In this document: positions 23,952 through 31,827 of the stretch, in pieces
How the letters are laid out: every line of letters starts with the position of its first letter
Numbering within the stretch: the stretch's first letter is position 1
Assembly: GCA_022360655.1 (NCBI GenBank)
Contig: JAKSCK010000264.1
Span: 1-46,187, forward strand
Direction of reading: 5' to 3'
DNA: 46,187 bases
From: Spirochaetales bacterium
GTDB lineage: Bacteria; Spirochaetota; Spirochaetia; DSM-2461
Made by a program: the position numbers and the translations under genes
Notes under the pieces: generated by a model
Seen by the model: the letters and a program-made list of their open reading frames with translations, nothing else
The model's database searches: none
What the model was told of the DNA's origin: nothing

Positions 23952-25037
23952 TTATCGAAGAAAATGCAGCGTGTTGGCCTCAAGAGAAAACTTTCCCTGC
24001 TCATCCGGAATGACTTGAGCCAAGAGCTCCAAGGGAAGTGGTTCCATCACAGCGGCAAATGGCACTTCCACCAAGACTCGCCCCTCGAGAATCTTTCCCT
24101 CATCAAATCCCACCAGAAAATCAAAGCGTATGGCATCCCCCTCATACCGAACATTGGCCGTCACCCCCTTCCAAAGCACCTGACAGCCTTCATAAAGAGA
24201 GGGATTGGAGGCCACATCGCCAAAGGAATATTGGGATTTTAGAGTTTCAATGGTGGCTGGACTAAGACGGTCACGTAAGTCCATTGCGGCTGCTTGGACT
24301 GAGGGAGTGAGATTGGAAAGGAGAATCCGATTCAGCTCTCGTCGTGCTCGATTATCATCGTATTCTTCAAAGGCTTTGAGTGCTTCTTTTAATGAGGATC
24401 GAACTTCACGCTCCGTGAGCATGGACGGTTCTCCGGAAACCTCTTGAGTCAAAGCGTTTCCCATCTCAGCGGCGAGCTGCTCTGCTCCAGGACGTACAGC
24501 GTTCTGAGAAAACATGGATTGGGTCCAATCCATCACAGGGGAGCGCAGACCATAAATCCCCAAACCCACCAAAAGTAAGGATGCCAGCAAAAGAGTCCAA
24601 AGCGGCCAGATGGAACGAAGCTTGGGCAGGTATTTGCTAAGAGGAACCTCATTGAGAAAATGATCCTGTTCCATTTGATCGGAAATCTTCCGCAACGCTT
24701 CCAAGCCTTTCTTGGCTTGAACACATCGTGGCTGTTCCTCAAGGACTTCTAACCAAAGACGCACAGCAGAAGCCGGATCTTTTCGCCGTAGGTAGTTTAC
24801 CGCCAGAATCAAACGCAGTTCCACATGAGCAGGGTCGGCCTGAAGTCCACGATTGAGATAGGTATCTGCATCTCTCAGTAGTCCCGATTCCAGACAGGCT
24901 CTTCCCAGAATGGCGTAGTATTCTGGATCTTCAAGAAACAGAGGCACTTTGGGTTCGAGATAACGAATGGTTTTTGATGCACGTCCCGATGCCAGCCATC
25001 GGCGACTTTTTTTCAGATCAGCACTATAGGTTTTCAT
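23952..25037 (-). CDS. TPR protein with one membrane helix, unknown
   Basis: A 361-residue protein. The first 130 residues form TPR-like helices (YYAILGRACLESGLLRDADTYL, VELRLILAVNYLRRKD) on the cytoplasmic side; a clear membrane helix follows at about 145-168, then an extracytoplasmic part of about 190 residues with mixed helices and a strand-rich end. No named family. The ATG at 25037 overlaps the end of the previous gene by 14 bases; a TTG at 25079 with a distant Shine-Dalgarno is the alternative. It is the last of three same-strand genes, the other two coding exported proteins, so the three probably act together at the inner membrane. Confidence 0.75.
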   Translation of the reverse strand: MKTYSADLKKSRRWLASGRASKTIRYLEPKVPLFLEDPEYYAILGRACLESGLLRDADTYLNRGLQADPAHVELRLILAVNYLRRKDPASAVRLWLEVLEEQPRCVQAKKGLEALRKISDQMEQDHFLNEVPLSKYLPKLRSIWPLWTLLLASLLLVGLGIYGLRSPVMDWTQSMFSQNAVRPGAEQLAAEMGNALTQEVSGEPSMLTEREVRSSLKEALKAFEEYDDNRARRELNRILLSNLTPSVQAAAMDLRDRLSPATIETLKSQYSFGDVASNPSLYEGCQVLWKGVTANVRYEGDAIRFDFLVGFDEGKILEGRVLVEVPFAAVMEPLPLELLAQVIPDEQGKFSLEANTLHFLR

Positions 25038-26034
25038 ATTCGGTACGGAGCTGCTCCTGCCTATCCAACCGGTTTTCAATATCCGCCACGGTTTCGGTGG
25101 TTATGGCGTCCTCATTATCCAACAATTCATCAATGGAGTCGATCACTGCATCCAAATCCCGGAGTCTTTGCCGCAAGGTGTAGGAGCGGAGTCGGGCATT
25201 CTCCACAGCCGCCTGCCCCCCATCTCCCTCAAGTCGATCAAAACCGCCTGGGAATGGTCGCTCATCCAAGCCCAGCACCACCACCCACTCCCGGCTCTGT
25301 CCTGCGGGGATGGCCTCTGGGGCAAACCTGAGCTTGACGGCACTATCATTCTCAGAGAGAGGAAGCGCATCAAAAGATCGCCCAGCTTCCACTTCAAACT
25401 CACGTCCTTCTTCTTTTAATCGCAACCAATTGGCAATGATCACCTCTTGAGGCAGGGTTCCCCCCTCCTCACCAGTGAAAAGGAAGGTCAGAGCAGGAGA
25501 TTCCACATCCCGACGACTTTTGAGCCAAAGAGGAATTTGTGAACCAGAAAGCCGTGTTTCAGACGAGATGTAGGTCCCATCTTCTAAAAGAAAGGGAAGT
25601 CCGGTGGCCTCCCCCAAAACTGTATCCACAAGCAAACTGGGTTGCACTCTCACTGTAGAGGAAGACGAATTTTCAAAACGAGCCGTGATGCGCACATGGC
25701 GCATGTCGACAGAAATGATGGCATCTTGAACAAAAGCAAAGGAGCGCTTTCTCCACAGAATACGCTGAGAATCTTCTCCTGACCCCTCTCCCCGTGTCCA
25801 TCCATCAATGGCAGGAGTTTGGTCCTCCTGATCTATGGTGAGAATCCACCCTGTGCTGGTTTCATCTTCATCCCAAAGAGGAACACGGCTCAAATCTCCA
25901 GCGGATTCAGCCACCACCGTGGGGATGGCCACCCCTTCCGTGCTCCGGAAGGTGAGACGGGCGGCCTGATTTTGGGCAAAAAGAGCGGTTGTGAGGCTGA
26001 AGAACATCACCACAATGAGGCATGGTTTATTCAC
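25024..26034 (-). CDS. Secreted beta-rich protein, unknown
   Basis: A 336-residue protein with a typical signal peptide (about residues 1-21, ending ALFAQ) and a mature part with alternating polar/hydrophobic strands, so probably a periplasmic or surface beta-sandwich-like domain. The last 70 residues become a charged coiled coil (LRDLDAVIDSIDELLDN, ENRLDRQEQL). No family recognised. GTG at 26034 is chosen because AGGAGG lies 6 bases before it and it starts the signal peptide cleanly; it overlaps the end of the upstream gene by 8 bases (gtgaataa). It shares a transcript with the two TPR genes around it. Confidence 0.75.
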   Translation of the reverse strand: MNKPCLIVVMFFSLTTALFAQNQAARLTFRSTEGVAIPTVVAESAGDLSRVPLWDEDETSTGWILTIDQEDQTPAIDGWTRGEGSGEDSQRILWRKRSFAFVQDAIISVDMRHVRITARFENSSSSTVRVQPSLLVDTVLGEATGLPFLLEDGTYISSETRLSGSQIPLWLKSRRDVESPALTFLFTGEEGGTLPQEVIIANWLRLKEEGREFEVEAGRSFDALPLSENDSAVKLRFAPEAIPAGQSREWVVVLGLDERPFPGGFDRLEGDGGQAAVENARLRSYTLRQRLRDLDAVIDSIDELLDNEDAITTETVADIENRLDRQEQLRTEYENL

Positions 26035-26830
26035 TCGAGGCCTCCTGAAGAAGATCAAGATAGTACTCTTTGAGTATCAAAAGCCGGTCTTTTGCGGCTA
26101 ATAATCGGTCTCGCAATAAGATCCCCCGGAGACTACCCTCTCCATCTGTGGAAGATCCTCCAGAAATGGCATCACGGAACTCACTTTCCCGACGATAAAA
26201 ATCTTCGGCTTCACGCAAGCGCTCTTCATGGCTCCATTTGAGCAGGTCCAAGAGTTCTCGTTCCCGGTACATCAAACCAATTTCACGGCGGCGAAACCGA
26301 GAGGCCTCGCGTTTGAGGCTCTCAGGGTATCGGTGAATGAGTTCGGCAAACACCACATCCGCCTCTTCCAGCCGTCCCAGAGCCATCAGGGCCTCACCCA
26401 TCCAATAATAGGCCGATGCGGCCAAATCCGATTGAGGATGGGCCGCAACAAAATCTCCAAAAGACATGATGGCGGCCTCATGTTCTCCTTCAAGAAAATG
26501 GATTCGCGCGCGTTGATAGGTGATTTCCCTGATCCGTGCATCTTGAGGAAATTCTTGAAGGAAGCGTTCCGCAGCGACTGCCGCTTCGAGATGACGCTGG
26601 AGAGCGATGTCACATCGCACAAGCCAAAAGAGAGCATCGTGATGGAATTCACGAAAATCTGGATTCCCTAAAATATCACGTAGCTGATCTGCCGCATCTT
26701 CCGTGGCCCCTTCATTCAGGGTAATAAGAGCGCGTCGAAGAGCATTGTCCCCTTCCCATTCTGGAGTCTCCGCCCCGAGCGCCCCCAAGGCCATGGCAAG
26801 AATAACCGCGATGGATGCAATTTTCTTCAC
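26027..26830 (-). CDS. Exported TPR protein, YbgF/CpoB-like layout
   Basis: A 267-residue protein with a signal peptide (about residues 1-20, ending ALGA) and TPR-type repeats with the A-x-x-x-Y-x-x-A pattern (AERFLQEFPQDARIREITYQRARIHFLEGEHEAAIMSF is split over two repeats; then AYYWMGEALMALGR). The C-terminal 80 residues form a charged helix. The repeat style recalls YbgF/CpoB, a periplasmic protein linked to the Tol system, but no Tol genes are near, so no function is assigned. GTG at 26830 has AGAGGG at good spacing; an ATG at 26845 lacks one. First gene of the three-gene cluster. Confidence 0.75.
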   Translation of the reverse strand: MKKIASIAVILAMALGALGAETPEWEGDNALRRALITLNEGATEDAADQLRDILGNPDFREFHHDALFWLVRCDIALQRHLEAAVAAERFLQEFPQDARIREITYQRARIHFLEGEHEAAIMSFGDFVAAHPQSDLAASAYYWMGEALMALGRLEEADVVFAELIHRYPESLKREASRFRRREIGLMYRERELLDLLKWSHEERLREAEDFYRRESEFRDAISGGSSTDGEGSLRGILLRDRLLAAKDRLLILKEYYLDLLQEASSE

Positions 26831-26950
26831 CCCATACCCTCTCATTGACGTTATCGGACATTCCTTGTCAATCCTAAACCCCTCATGGACTCCTCTTCCA
26901 CTTTATCCGGGGAAAGAAAGAACGGATATCTTGATTAGGTATGGAGATCG

Positions 26951-26977
26951 ACCCCTTCCGAACACGCCGGAAGGGGT
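26951..26977 (-). terminator. Hairpin after rpe
   Basis: A perfect 10-bp stem (accccttccg, 26951-26960, with cggaaggggt, 26968-26977) starts at the last base of the rpe stop codon. No T-run follows on the minus strand. Confidence 0.6.
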
Positions 26978-27636
26978 TAGGCTTCGCGGGCCTCTTTCAT
27001 GGCCTTGGACGGATCCTCCGCACCATAGAATGCAGAACCCATCACAGCCATATCAGCTCCTGCTTCCCAAATTTTTGAGGCCGTCTTTGGAGAGAACCCT
27101 CCATCCATCGCAATCAAATAATCGCCAGCACCGGCTGTGCGGAGAGCCGCCAATTCCTCAATTTTCTTTAATGTGGAGGGAATCATGGCCTGTCCTCCCC
27201 ACCCAGGATTGACGGTCATCACCAACACCTGATCCAAATAGGGCAACAATTCTTTTAAAGCAGAAACCGGAGTCGAAGGAACAATGGCTACACCAGCCGC
27301 CACCTTTCGCTCTTTTAGGGCCCCAAGAAGACGATGGGCATGAATCTCGGCTTCAAGGTGAAAGGTCACCCGATCACTTCCAGCCTCTATGAAGGCATCG
27401 ATATGCTGGGCTGGATGTACAGTCATCAAATGGGTATCTAATGGAAGAGAAGAGAGACTTCGAAGCGCCTGAACGGTTTGTGCACCAAAGGTAATGGGGG
27501 GGACAAAATTCCCATCCATCACGTCCAGATGCAACCAATCAGCTCCGGCCTTCTCCGCAATCGAAACGGCCTGGCCAAGCTCGGCAAAGTTGGCAGCAAG
27601 CACAGAGGGAGCAATACGTCGTTTTCGTTCGGTCAT
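26977..27636 (-). CDS. rpe: Ribulose-phosphate 3-epimerase
   Basis: A 219-residue TIM-barrel enzyme interconverting ribulose-5-phosphate and xylulose-5-phosphate in the pentose phosphate pathway. Active-site motifs are intact: APSVLAANFAEL, HLDVMDGNFVPPITFG (metal His and catalytic Asp), THLMTVHP, VNPGWGGQ and MDGGFSP (second catalytic Asp). It stands alone and is transcribed away from the TPR-greA unit. The ATG has no clear Shine-Dalgarno sequence, and a TATAAT lies 8 bases upstream, so translation may be leaderless. Confidence 0.96.
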   Translation of the reverse strand: MTERKRRIAPSVLAANFAELGQAVSIAEKAGADWLHLDVMDGNFVPPITFGAQTVQALRSLSSLPLDTHLMTVHPAQHIDAFIEAGSDRVTFHLEAEIHAHRLLGALKERKVAAGVAIVPSTPVSALKELLPYLDQVLVMTVNPGWGGQAMIPSTLKKIEELAALRTAGAGDYLIAMDGGFSPKTASKIWEAGADMAVMGSAFYGAEDPSKAMKEAREA

Positions 27637-27644
27637 AAATATGG

Positions 27645-27650
27645 ATTATA
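27645..27650 (-). promoter_or_regulatory. Possible -10 box of rpe
   Basis: A perfect TATAAT on the minus strand, 8 bases before the rpe ATG. No recognisable -35 box at 16-18 bp. If functional, the rpe mRNA would have almost no leader. Confidence 0.35.
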
Positions 27651-27686
27651 GGTGAGAGACCGCCCTTCTCCTAGAGCAATGGTTTA

Positions 27687-27716
27687 TTGACGCAAAGTTT
27701 ACCCCGTTGGTATACT
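27687..27716 (+). promoter_or_regulatory. Sigma-70 promoter of TPR-greA unit
   Basis: TTGACG (27687-27692), an 18-bp spacer and TATACT (27711-27716). It is the closest match to consensus in the window. The start near 27723 leaves a leader of about 17 bases before the ATG at 27740. Confidence 0.75.
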
Positions 27717-27739
27717 GCCTAAAGGGCCAACGGATAGTG

Positions 27740-28681
27740 ATGCTGGTGAGCAACGATAGCGCCTCCGATATAAAAAGCTTGATAACCAGGAGTTACCGCT
27801 ACTTTGAGTCCGGGGATTTTGGAAACGCCCAACGGATGTTGGAGCAAGCCCATGCCCAGGATTTTGAGAATCGGGAAATCCAGGGTGCCTTGCGTGCCTG
27901 TGGTTTTTGGGCCCGACGTGTCGAGGGACTGGAAAAACTTCCTCCTGGCGGAACCAAAGGCGATGAGCTTCGCCGTCAGTGGAAGGCTTTTGAAGGACGT
28001 TATCCGCAGAATTTTGACCATCCCTTTGAAGGTGGCGTCGCTGCTCTTCGATCCTGGGTGTACACCAGCGCCCTTGATTCATACCTGAGGCAATCGGAAA
28101 CGGATGCCGAAGCCCTCTTCCAAGCCGGACGTTGTCATAAGGTTTTGGGAGGCTATGAACAGGCCATCTCCACGATTGAGATGGCCATCCGTGAAGCGGG
28201 AAAGCAAGAAGCACGTAGCCTTGCTGAACTCGCGGATGTCTATGCCTTGGTGGGGGAAACCCGTGCCGCCAAGGTGCTCATGCGGGAGGCCTTGTTCCTG
28301 AACGCCCCAGAAGTGGAGTGTGAGGAGCTGGCCTCTCCCCTTTTCCGGCGTTTAATTCAACGTCTGGAACAGGAATTGGATGAAAATGACCCGGGATTTG
28401 CCGAATGGCTCCCGGTTTATGGAACCCTTTGGGGTGTTTTTGACGTAAAAAGGGAACTCAGTGCAGTCGAGTTTGGCAAGCTGAAGCAACGAATTTACGC
28501 CTTGAAAAGTGAAATCGCCGACGGGGACGCGGAACGTCGACTAAAGCCCCGGTTGATCAACCATTATTTCCGGATGATTGACCATTACCAATCCGCGTCG
28601 GCTGATCGCTCGGCCATTGAGGAAGTTTTAATGGAAATTAAACTCCTCTCGCCGGGGATCTACAGGAAATATTTTGAGTAG
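27740..28681 (+). CDS. TPR-containing cytoplasmic protein upstream of greA
   Basis: A 313-residue soluble protein with no signal or membrane helix. TPR-like repeats are visible near the N-terminus (SYRYFESGDFGNAQRMLEQA) and in the middle (EALFQAGRCHKVLGGYEQAISTIE; LAELADVYALVGETRAAKVLM). The C-terminal third is helical and unassigned. It is co-transcribed with the giant GreA 22 bases downstream and so may act with transcription, but this is only context. ATG at 27740 is chosen because the apparent frame start at 27707 (TTG) lies above the -10 box. GTG at 27746 is an alternative. Shine-Dalgarno is weak. Confidence 0.75.
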   Translation: MLVSNDSASDIKSLITRSYRYFESGDFGNAQRMLEQAHAQDFENREIQGALRACGFWARRVEGLEKLPPGGTKGDELRRQWKAFEGRYPQNFDHPFEGGVAALRSWVYTSALDSYLRQSETDAEALFQAGRCHKVLGGYEQAISTIEMAIREAGKQEARSLAELADVYALVGETRAAKVLMREALFLNAPEVECEELASPLFRRLIQRLEQELDENDPGFAEWLPVYGTLWGVFDVKRELSAVEFGKLKQRIYALKSEIADGDAERRLKPRLINHYFRMIDHYQSASADRSAIEEVLMEIKLLSPGIYRKYFE

Positions 28682-28703
28682 CGCAAGCAAATCGGGAGGC
28701 CTC

Positions 28704-31397
28704 ATGCCTGAAGGGATTATGGACAAAATCAACGGAATGCTCACCGAGGAAAAATGGACTCGCGCCACCCTCAACGACTATGCCATCAGCAACTTCGAGG
28801 AGTTAGACTCCGTTATCGAATCTGTAGTGGCTCAGGGTGTCCAAGATGAGATCCAAACACTCTGTGATGAGCATCTTGAGCATACAAAAAACAGCATTGT
28901 GGCTCTCTATGTGTCTGGAGTAATTTCTCTGAGCAAGCAGTTGGTTGATGATACCCATCTTCTCAACCTCATTGCCATTTTTAGTGACAACCACAAATGG
29001 GGTTGTGTGGAGTACCTGTGCCGCCGAATTTTAGATTTCGGTGAAAATAAGGGCGCTCTGCGAACTCTGGCTGAAACCCTGGAACATCTGAATCAAGCCG
29101 AAGCCATGCATGAAGCTTGGGAACGCCTGATTAAGGTGGACTATGCGGAAACTGACATCGTCCGTCGTCTTGCCGAAAAGCGAGAGGAAGATGGCGATGT
29201 GGAAGGGGCCATCCTTTACTATCGCAAGGCCATTCATCGCTATGTGAACAAGAGCCAATTCAGCCAGGTGCGTGATATCTGGCAGAAGCTGGTGGAACAT
29301 GGGGTGGATGACTATGAGTTCTTCTTCTTGATTGAGCGTAAAGTGGCCAAGTCCATGAGCACGGAACGGGCCATTAATCTTCTAGAAGAACTCTATCCTG
29401 CCATCAAAGAACGAGAAGAATGGACCACCGCCATTGAGATTCTCAAACGAATTCTCACTTATGATGGCAAGAACAATTGGGCCCGTCAGGAGATCATTGT
29501 TTGTTACAAAACTCTGTACTCTGAGCACAGCCAGATTGAAGAATACATCCGCCTTTCCAATCTCAATCAGAATTGGCGCAATGTCCAAGATGCCATTGCG
29601 GATTTTGAAAAGCACATTTCCTTTGATGCTGGAAACTTTGTGTTCCACAAAACTTGGGGTGTGGGAATCATCAAGGGCATTAATGCAGATGAGATTGTGA
29701 TTGACTTTGCGAAGAAACGCGCCCATTCCATGTCATTAAAGATGGCTGTTGGTGCCCTTCAAAGTCTCACTCGTGATCATATCTGGGTACTCAAGAGCAT
29801 CCATTCCAAAGATAAAATCAAGGCTAAGGTCAAGAAAGATATTCCCTGGGCTCTGCGCACCATCATTCGCAGCTTTGACAATGTTGCGGACATGAAGAAA
29901 ATCAAAGCTGAATTGGTGCCCACCATTTTGACTGCCAGCGAGTGGTCCTCCTGGAGTCCAGAGGCACGCCGCACTTTGAAGGCTGATCCTGTCTTTGGCA
30001 ATGTGCCTGACAAGCTTGATCAGTTTGTGGTGCGTGATAAGCCCATGAGCCTTGAGGAAAAAACTTTCAACCAATTCAAGGCTGAGAAAACTCTGTTTGG
30101 GAAAGTGCAAGCCGCACGGGATTTCTTGGATCATAGCGATCCGGATTCTGAGTTCTTTGCCGAAATGTTTGCCTACTTCACCGCCTTCCTCAAATCCGGC
30201 AATGTGACCGTGCAGGTGGTGGCCAGTTATCTCTTTGTGAGCAAATTGGGATCCACCTACCCCTTCTTGAATCCTGAGCTGAGCTGGGGATTCGCCGAAC
30301 TTTGGGGCGACATGGAAGATCCTGTGGAGATTTTCTCCCAACTGGATGATTTGGAACTGCGCAAGGAATTCCTCATTCATGTTCATAAGGATGTGGAAGA
30401 CTGGTCTTCTGTTTATCTCACTCTCTTCCCCATCCAGCTTTCCAAAACCATGCTGGACGAACTTCTGGCTGCAGGTCATAAGGATCAAGTGCTTTCAAAG
30501 CTGGAAGAGATTGTGGAGCATTATCGTGAGTACCGAGAAGGTCTCATCTGGATTGCTCGAAATACAGCTGAATCCAACTGGTTGTTGGAACTTGGGCTGA
30601 AAGTTGAGAAGATTCTCATCAACATGATTCGGCTGTTGGATCTGACATTCAATGAGATTGAAAGCAAGCGAGAAGTGAGCTACAACCGCAAACTGAATCG
30701 CCAGGTACAGAATTATCTCTTCAAAGAGAATAATCTGAGAGCTTTCCTCCTCAGTGGTGATAAGAAATCTGCCGTGCGAGTCTTCACACTTCTTGAAGAC
30801 ATTCGCGACATGGATCCTGTGATTAAACGGGATTTGAAGGAAGCTGTTGTGCAAGCCTTCCCTGGAATCACCTTCTATGGGGACAAGAAAAGCGAAACAC
30901 CAACCGCTGCAACAAACCGTTATTTCTATGCTCTCCAAGAGAGCCTCACCGAGAAGCAGCGTGAGCTCAAGCACATCATGGAGGTGGAGATACCCAAAAA
31001 CTCCAAGGAAATTGGTGCAGCCATTGAGCTGGGTGACCTCAGTGAAAATGCGGAATACAAGGCCGGAAAAGAGAAGCAGGAAAATCTGCAGATTCAAGTT
31101 GGCCGCCTGAAAGATGAGTTGGAACGGGTTCGTCCCTTCTCTGAAAACGACTTGGAACCTGGGAAAGTCTCCTTTGGAACAAAGATTGTTCTGGATGATC
31201 TGGTGGATGAGAAAGAAGAGATTTACACCATTCTTGGCCCCTGGGAATCCAATCCTTCCGAGCGTGTGATTTCCTACCTCTCTCCCTTTGGGAGTGCCTT
31301 TGTGGGCAAGAATGTGGGAACAGAACTGGAGTTTGTCATCAATGATCGGGAATACCGTTTTGTGATCAAAGATGTTCAGCCCGTTGCATTCGCTTAA
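28704..31397 (+). CDS. greA: Giant GreA transcript cleavage factor
   Basis: An 897-residue protein. The last 160 residues are a complete GreA: an N-terminal coiled coil (TEKQRELKHIMEVEIP), the tip with acidic residues GDLSENAEYKAGKEKQ that enter the RNA polymerase channel and stimulate cleavage of backtracked RNA, and an FKBP-like C-terminal domain. The first 730 are mostly helical repeats, with a small beta domain at about 305-350 (FHKTWGVGIIKGINADEIVIDFAKKRAHSM) resembling a CarD/KOW-type module. Long GreA forms are known in spirochaetes and chlamydiae; normal bacterial GreA has about 160 residues. ATG at 28704 has GGGAGG 4 bases upstream; ATG at 28719 or TTG at 28674 are alternatives. Confidence 0.93.
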   Translation: MPEGIMDKINGMLTEEKWTRATLNDYAISNFEELDSVIESVVAQGVQDEIQTLCDEHLEHTKNSIVALYVSGVISLSKQLVDDTHLLNLIAIFSDNHKWGCVEYLCRRILDFGENKGALRTLAETLEHLNQAEAMHEAWERLIKVDYAETDIVRRLAEKREEDGDVEGAILYYRKAIHRYVNKSQFSQVRDIWQKLVEHGVDDYEFFFLIERKVAKSMSTERAINLLEELYPAIKEREEWTTAIEILKRILTYDGKNNWARQEIIVCYKTLYSEHSQIEEYIRLSNLNQNWRNVQDAIADFEKHISFDAGNFVFHKTWGVGIIKGINADEIVIDFAKKRAHSMSLKMAVGALQSLTRDHIWVLKSIHSKDKIKAKVKKDIPWALRTIIRSFDNVADMKKIKAELVPTILTASEWSSWSPEARRTLKADPVFGNVPDKLDQFVVRDKPMSLEEKTFNQFKAEKTLFGKVQAARDFLDHSDPDSEFFAEMFAYFTAFLKSGNVTVQVVASYLFVSKLGSTYPFLNPELSWGFAELWGDMEDPVEIFSQLDDLELRKEFLIHVHKDVEDWSSVYLTLFPIQLSKTMLDELLAAGHKDQVLSKLEEIVEHYREYREGLIWIARNTAESNWLLELGLKVEKILINMIRLLDLTFNEIESKREVSYNRKLNRQVQNYLFKENNLRAFLLSGDKKSAVRVFTLLEDIRDMDPVIKRDLKEAVVQAFPGITFYGDKKSETPTAATNRYFYALQESLTEKQRELKHIMEVEIPKNSKEIGAAIELGDLSENAEYKAGKEKQENLQIQVGRLKDELERVRPFSENDLEPGKVSFGTKIVLDDLVDEKEEIYTILGPWESNPSERVISYLSPFGSAFVGKNVGTELEFVINDREYRFVIKDVQPVAFA

Positions 31398-31418
31398 TTC
31401 TGTAAAATCATGACGATG

Positions 31419-31445
31419 GGCCGCCCAATCGGGCGGCCTTTTTTT
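31419..31445 (+). terminator. Intrinsic terminator of greA
   Basis: An 8-bp GC stem (ggccgccc, 31419-31426, with gggcggcc, 31431-31438), 4-base loop, then seven T. The only textbook intrinsic terminator in the window, 22 bases after the stop. Confidence 0.93.
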
Positions 31446-31827
31446 ATGCCAGTTAAGGCTTCGCGAGTCGGCATTTTATGGAGTCCCTGTTCAGAGTCAT
31501 TTCAAAAAGATGCACAGCCAAACGAGACACTAAGTCGCCCCCAAGGTGATGATGGCACATCCCACCATCTGACAGACCTGAAGGGTTCCTCTATTTTGTT
31601 CTCTCTCCTCACCGTCGAAATGCTCCACAACCAAGACTGTGCTCACAAAACTGAGCAAGTCCCACACACACATGCCTCAAAACTCCAGAATAAAGGCACT
31701 GGGAATTGAAGAAACACGAGCAGGGCAATGCTCATCGATCCTGAGGTAAATATTGTATCTTTCGATCTTTTCAGAAGAAATGAGAGGACCACCCCTGAGG
31801 AGGGACTCCGAGGGGTCGATTTAAGGA
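31446..31827. other. Intergenic stretch with no convincing gene
   Basis: About 380 bases between the greA terminator and the stop of the minus-strand HEAT gene. Short open frames here lack ribosome sites and family features. No tRNA fold was found. Close to the HEAT stop a branched hairpin is possible on the minus strand (cccct/agggg around ggag/ctcc, about 31793-31816), which could end that long operon. Confidence 0.5.

Noticed and set aside
29736..30488. Minus-strand frame of 250 codons inside greA
   Set aside because: Shadow of the conserved greA reading frame; no start signal.
31410..31709. Plus-strand frame after greA
   Set aside because: It starts inside the greA terminator, has no ribosome site, and its sequence looks random.
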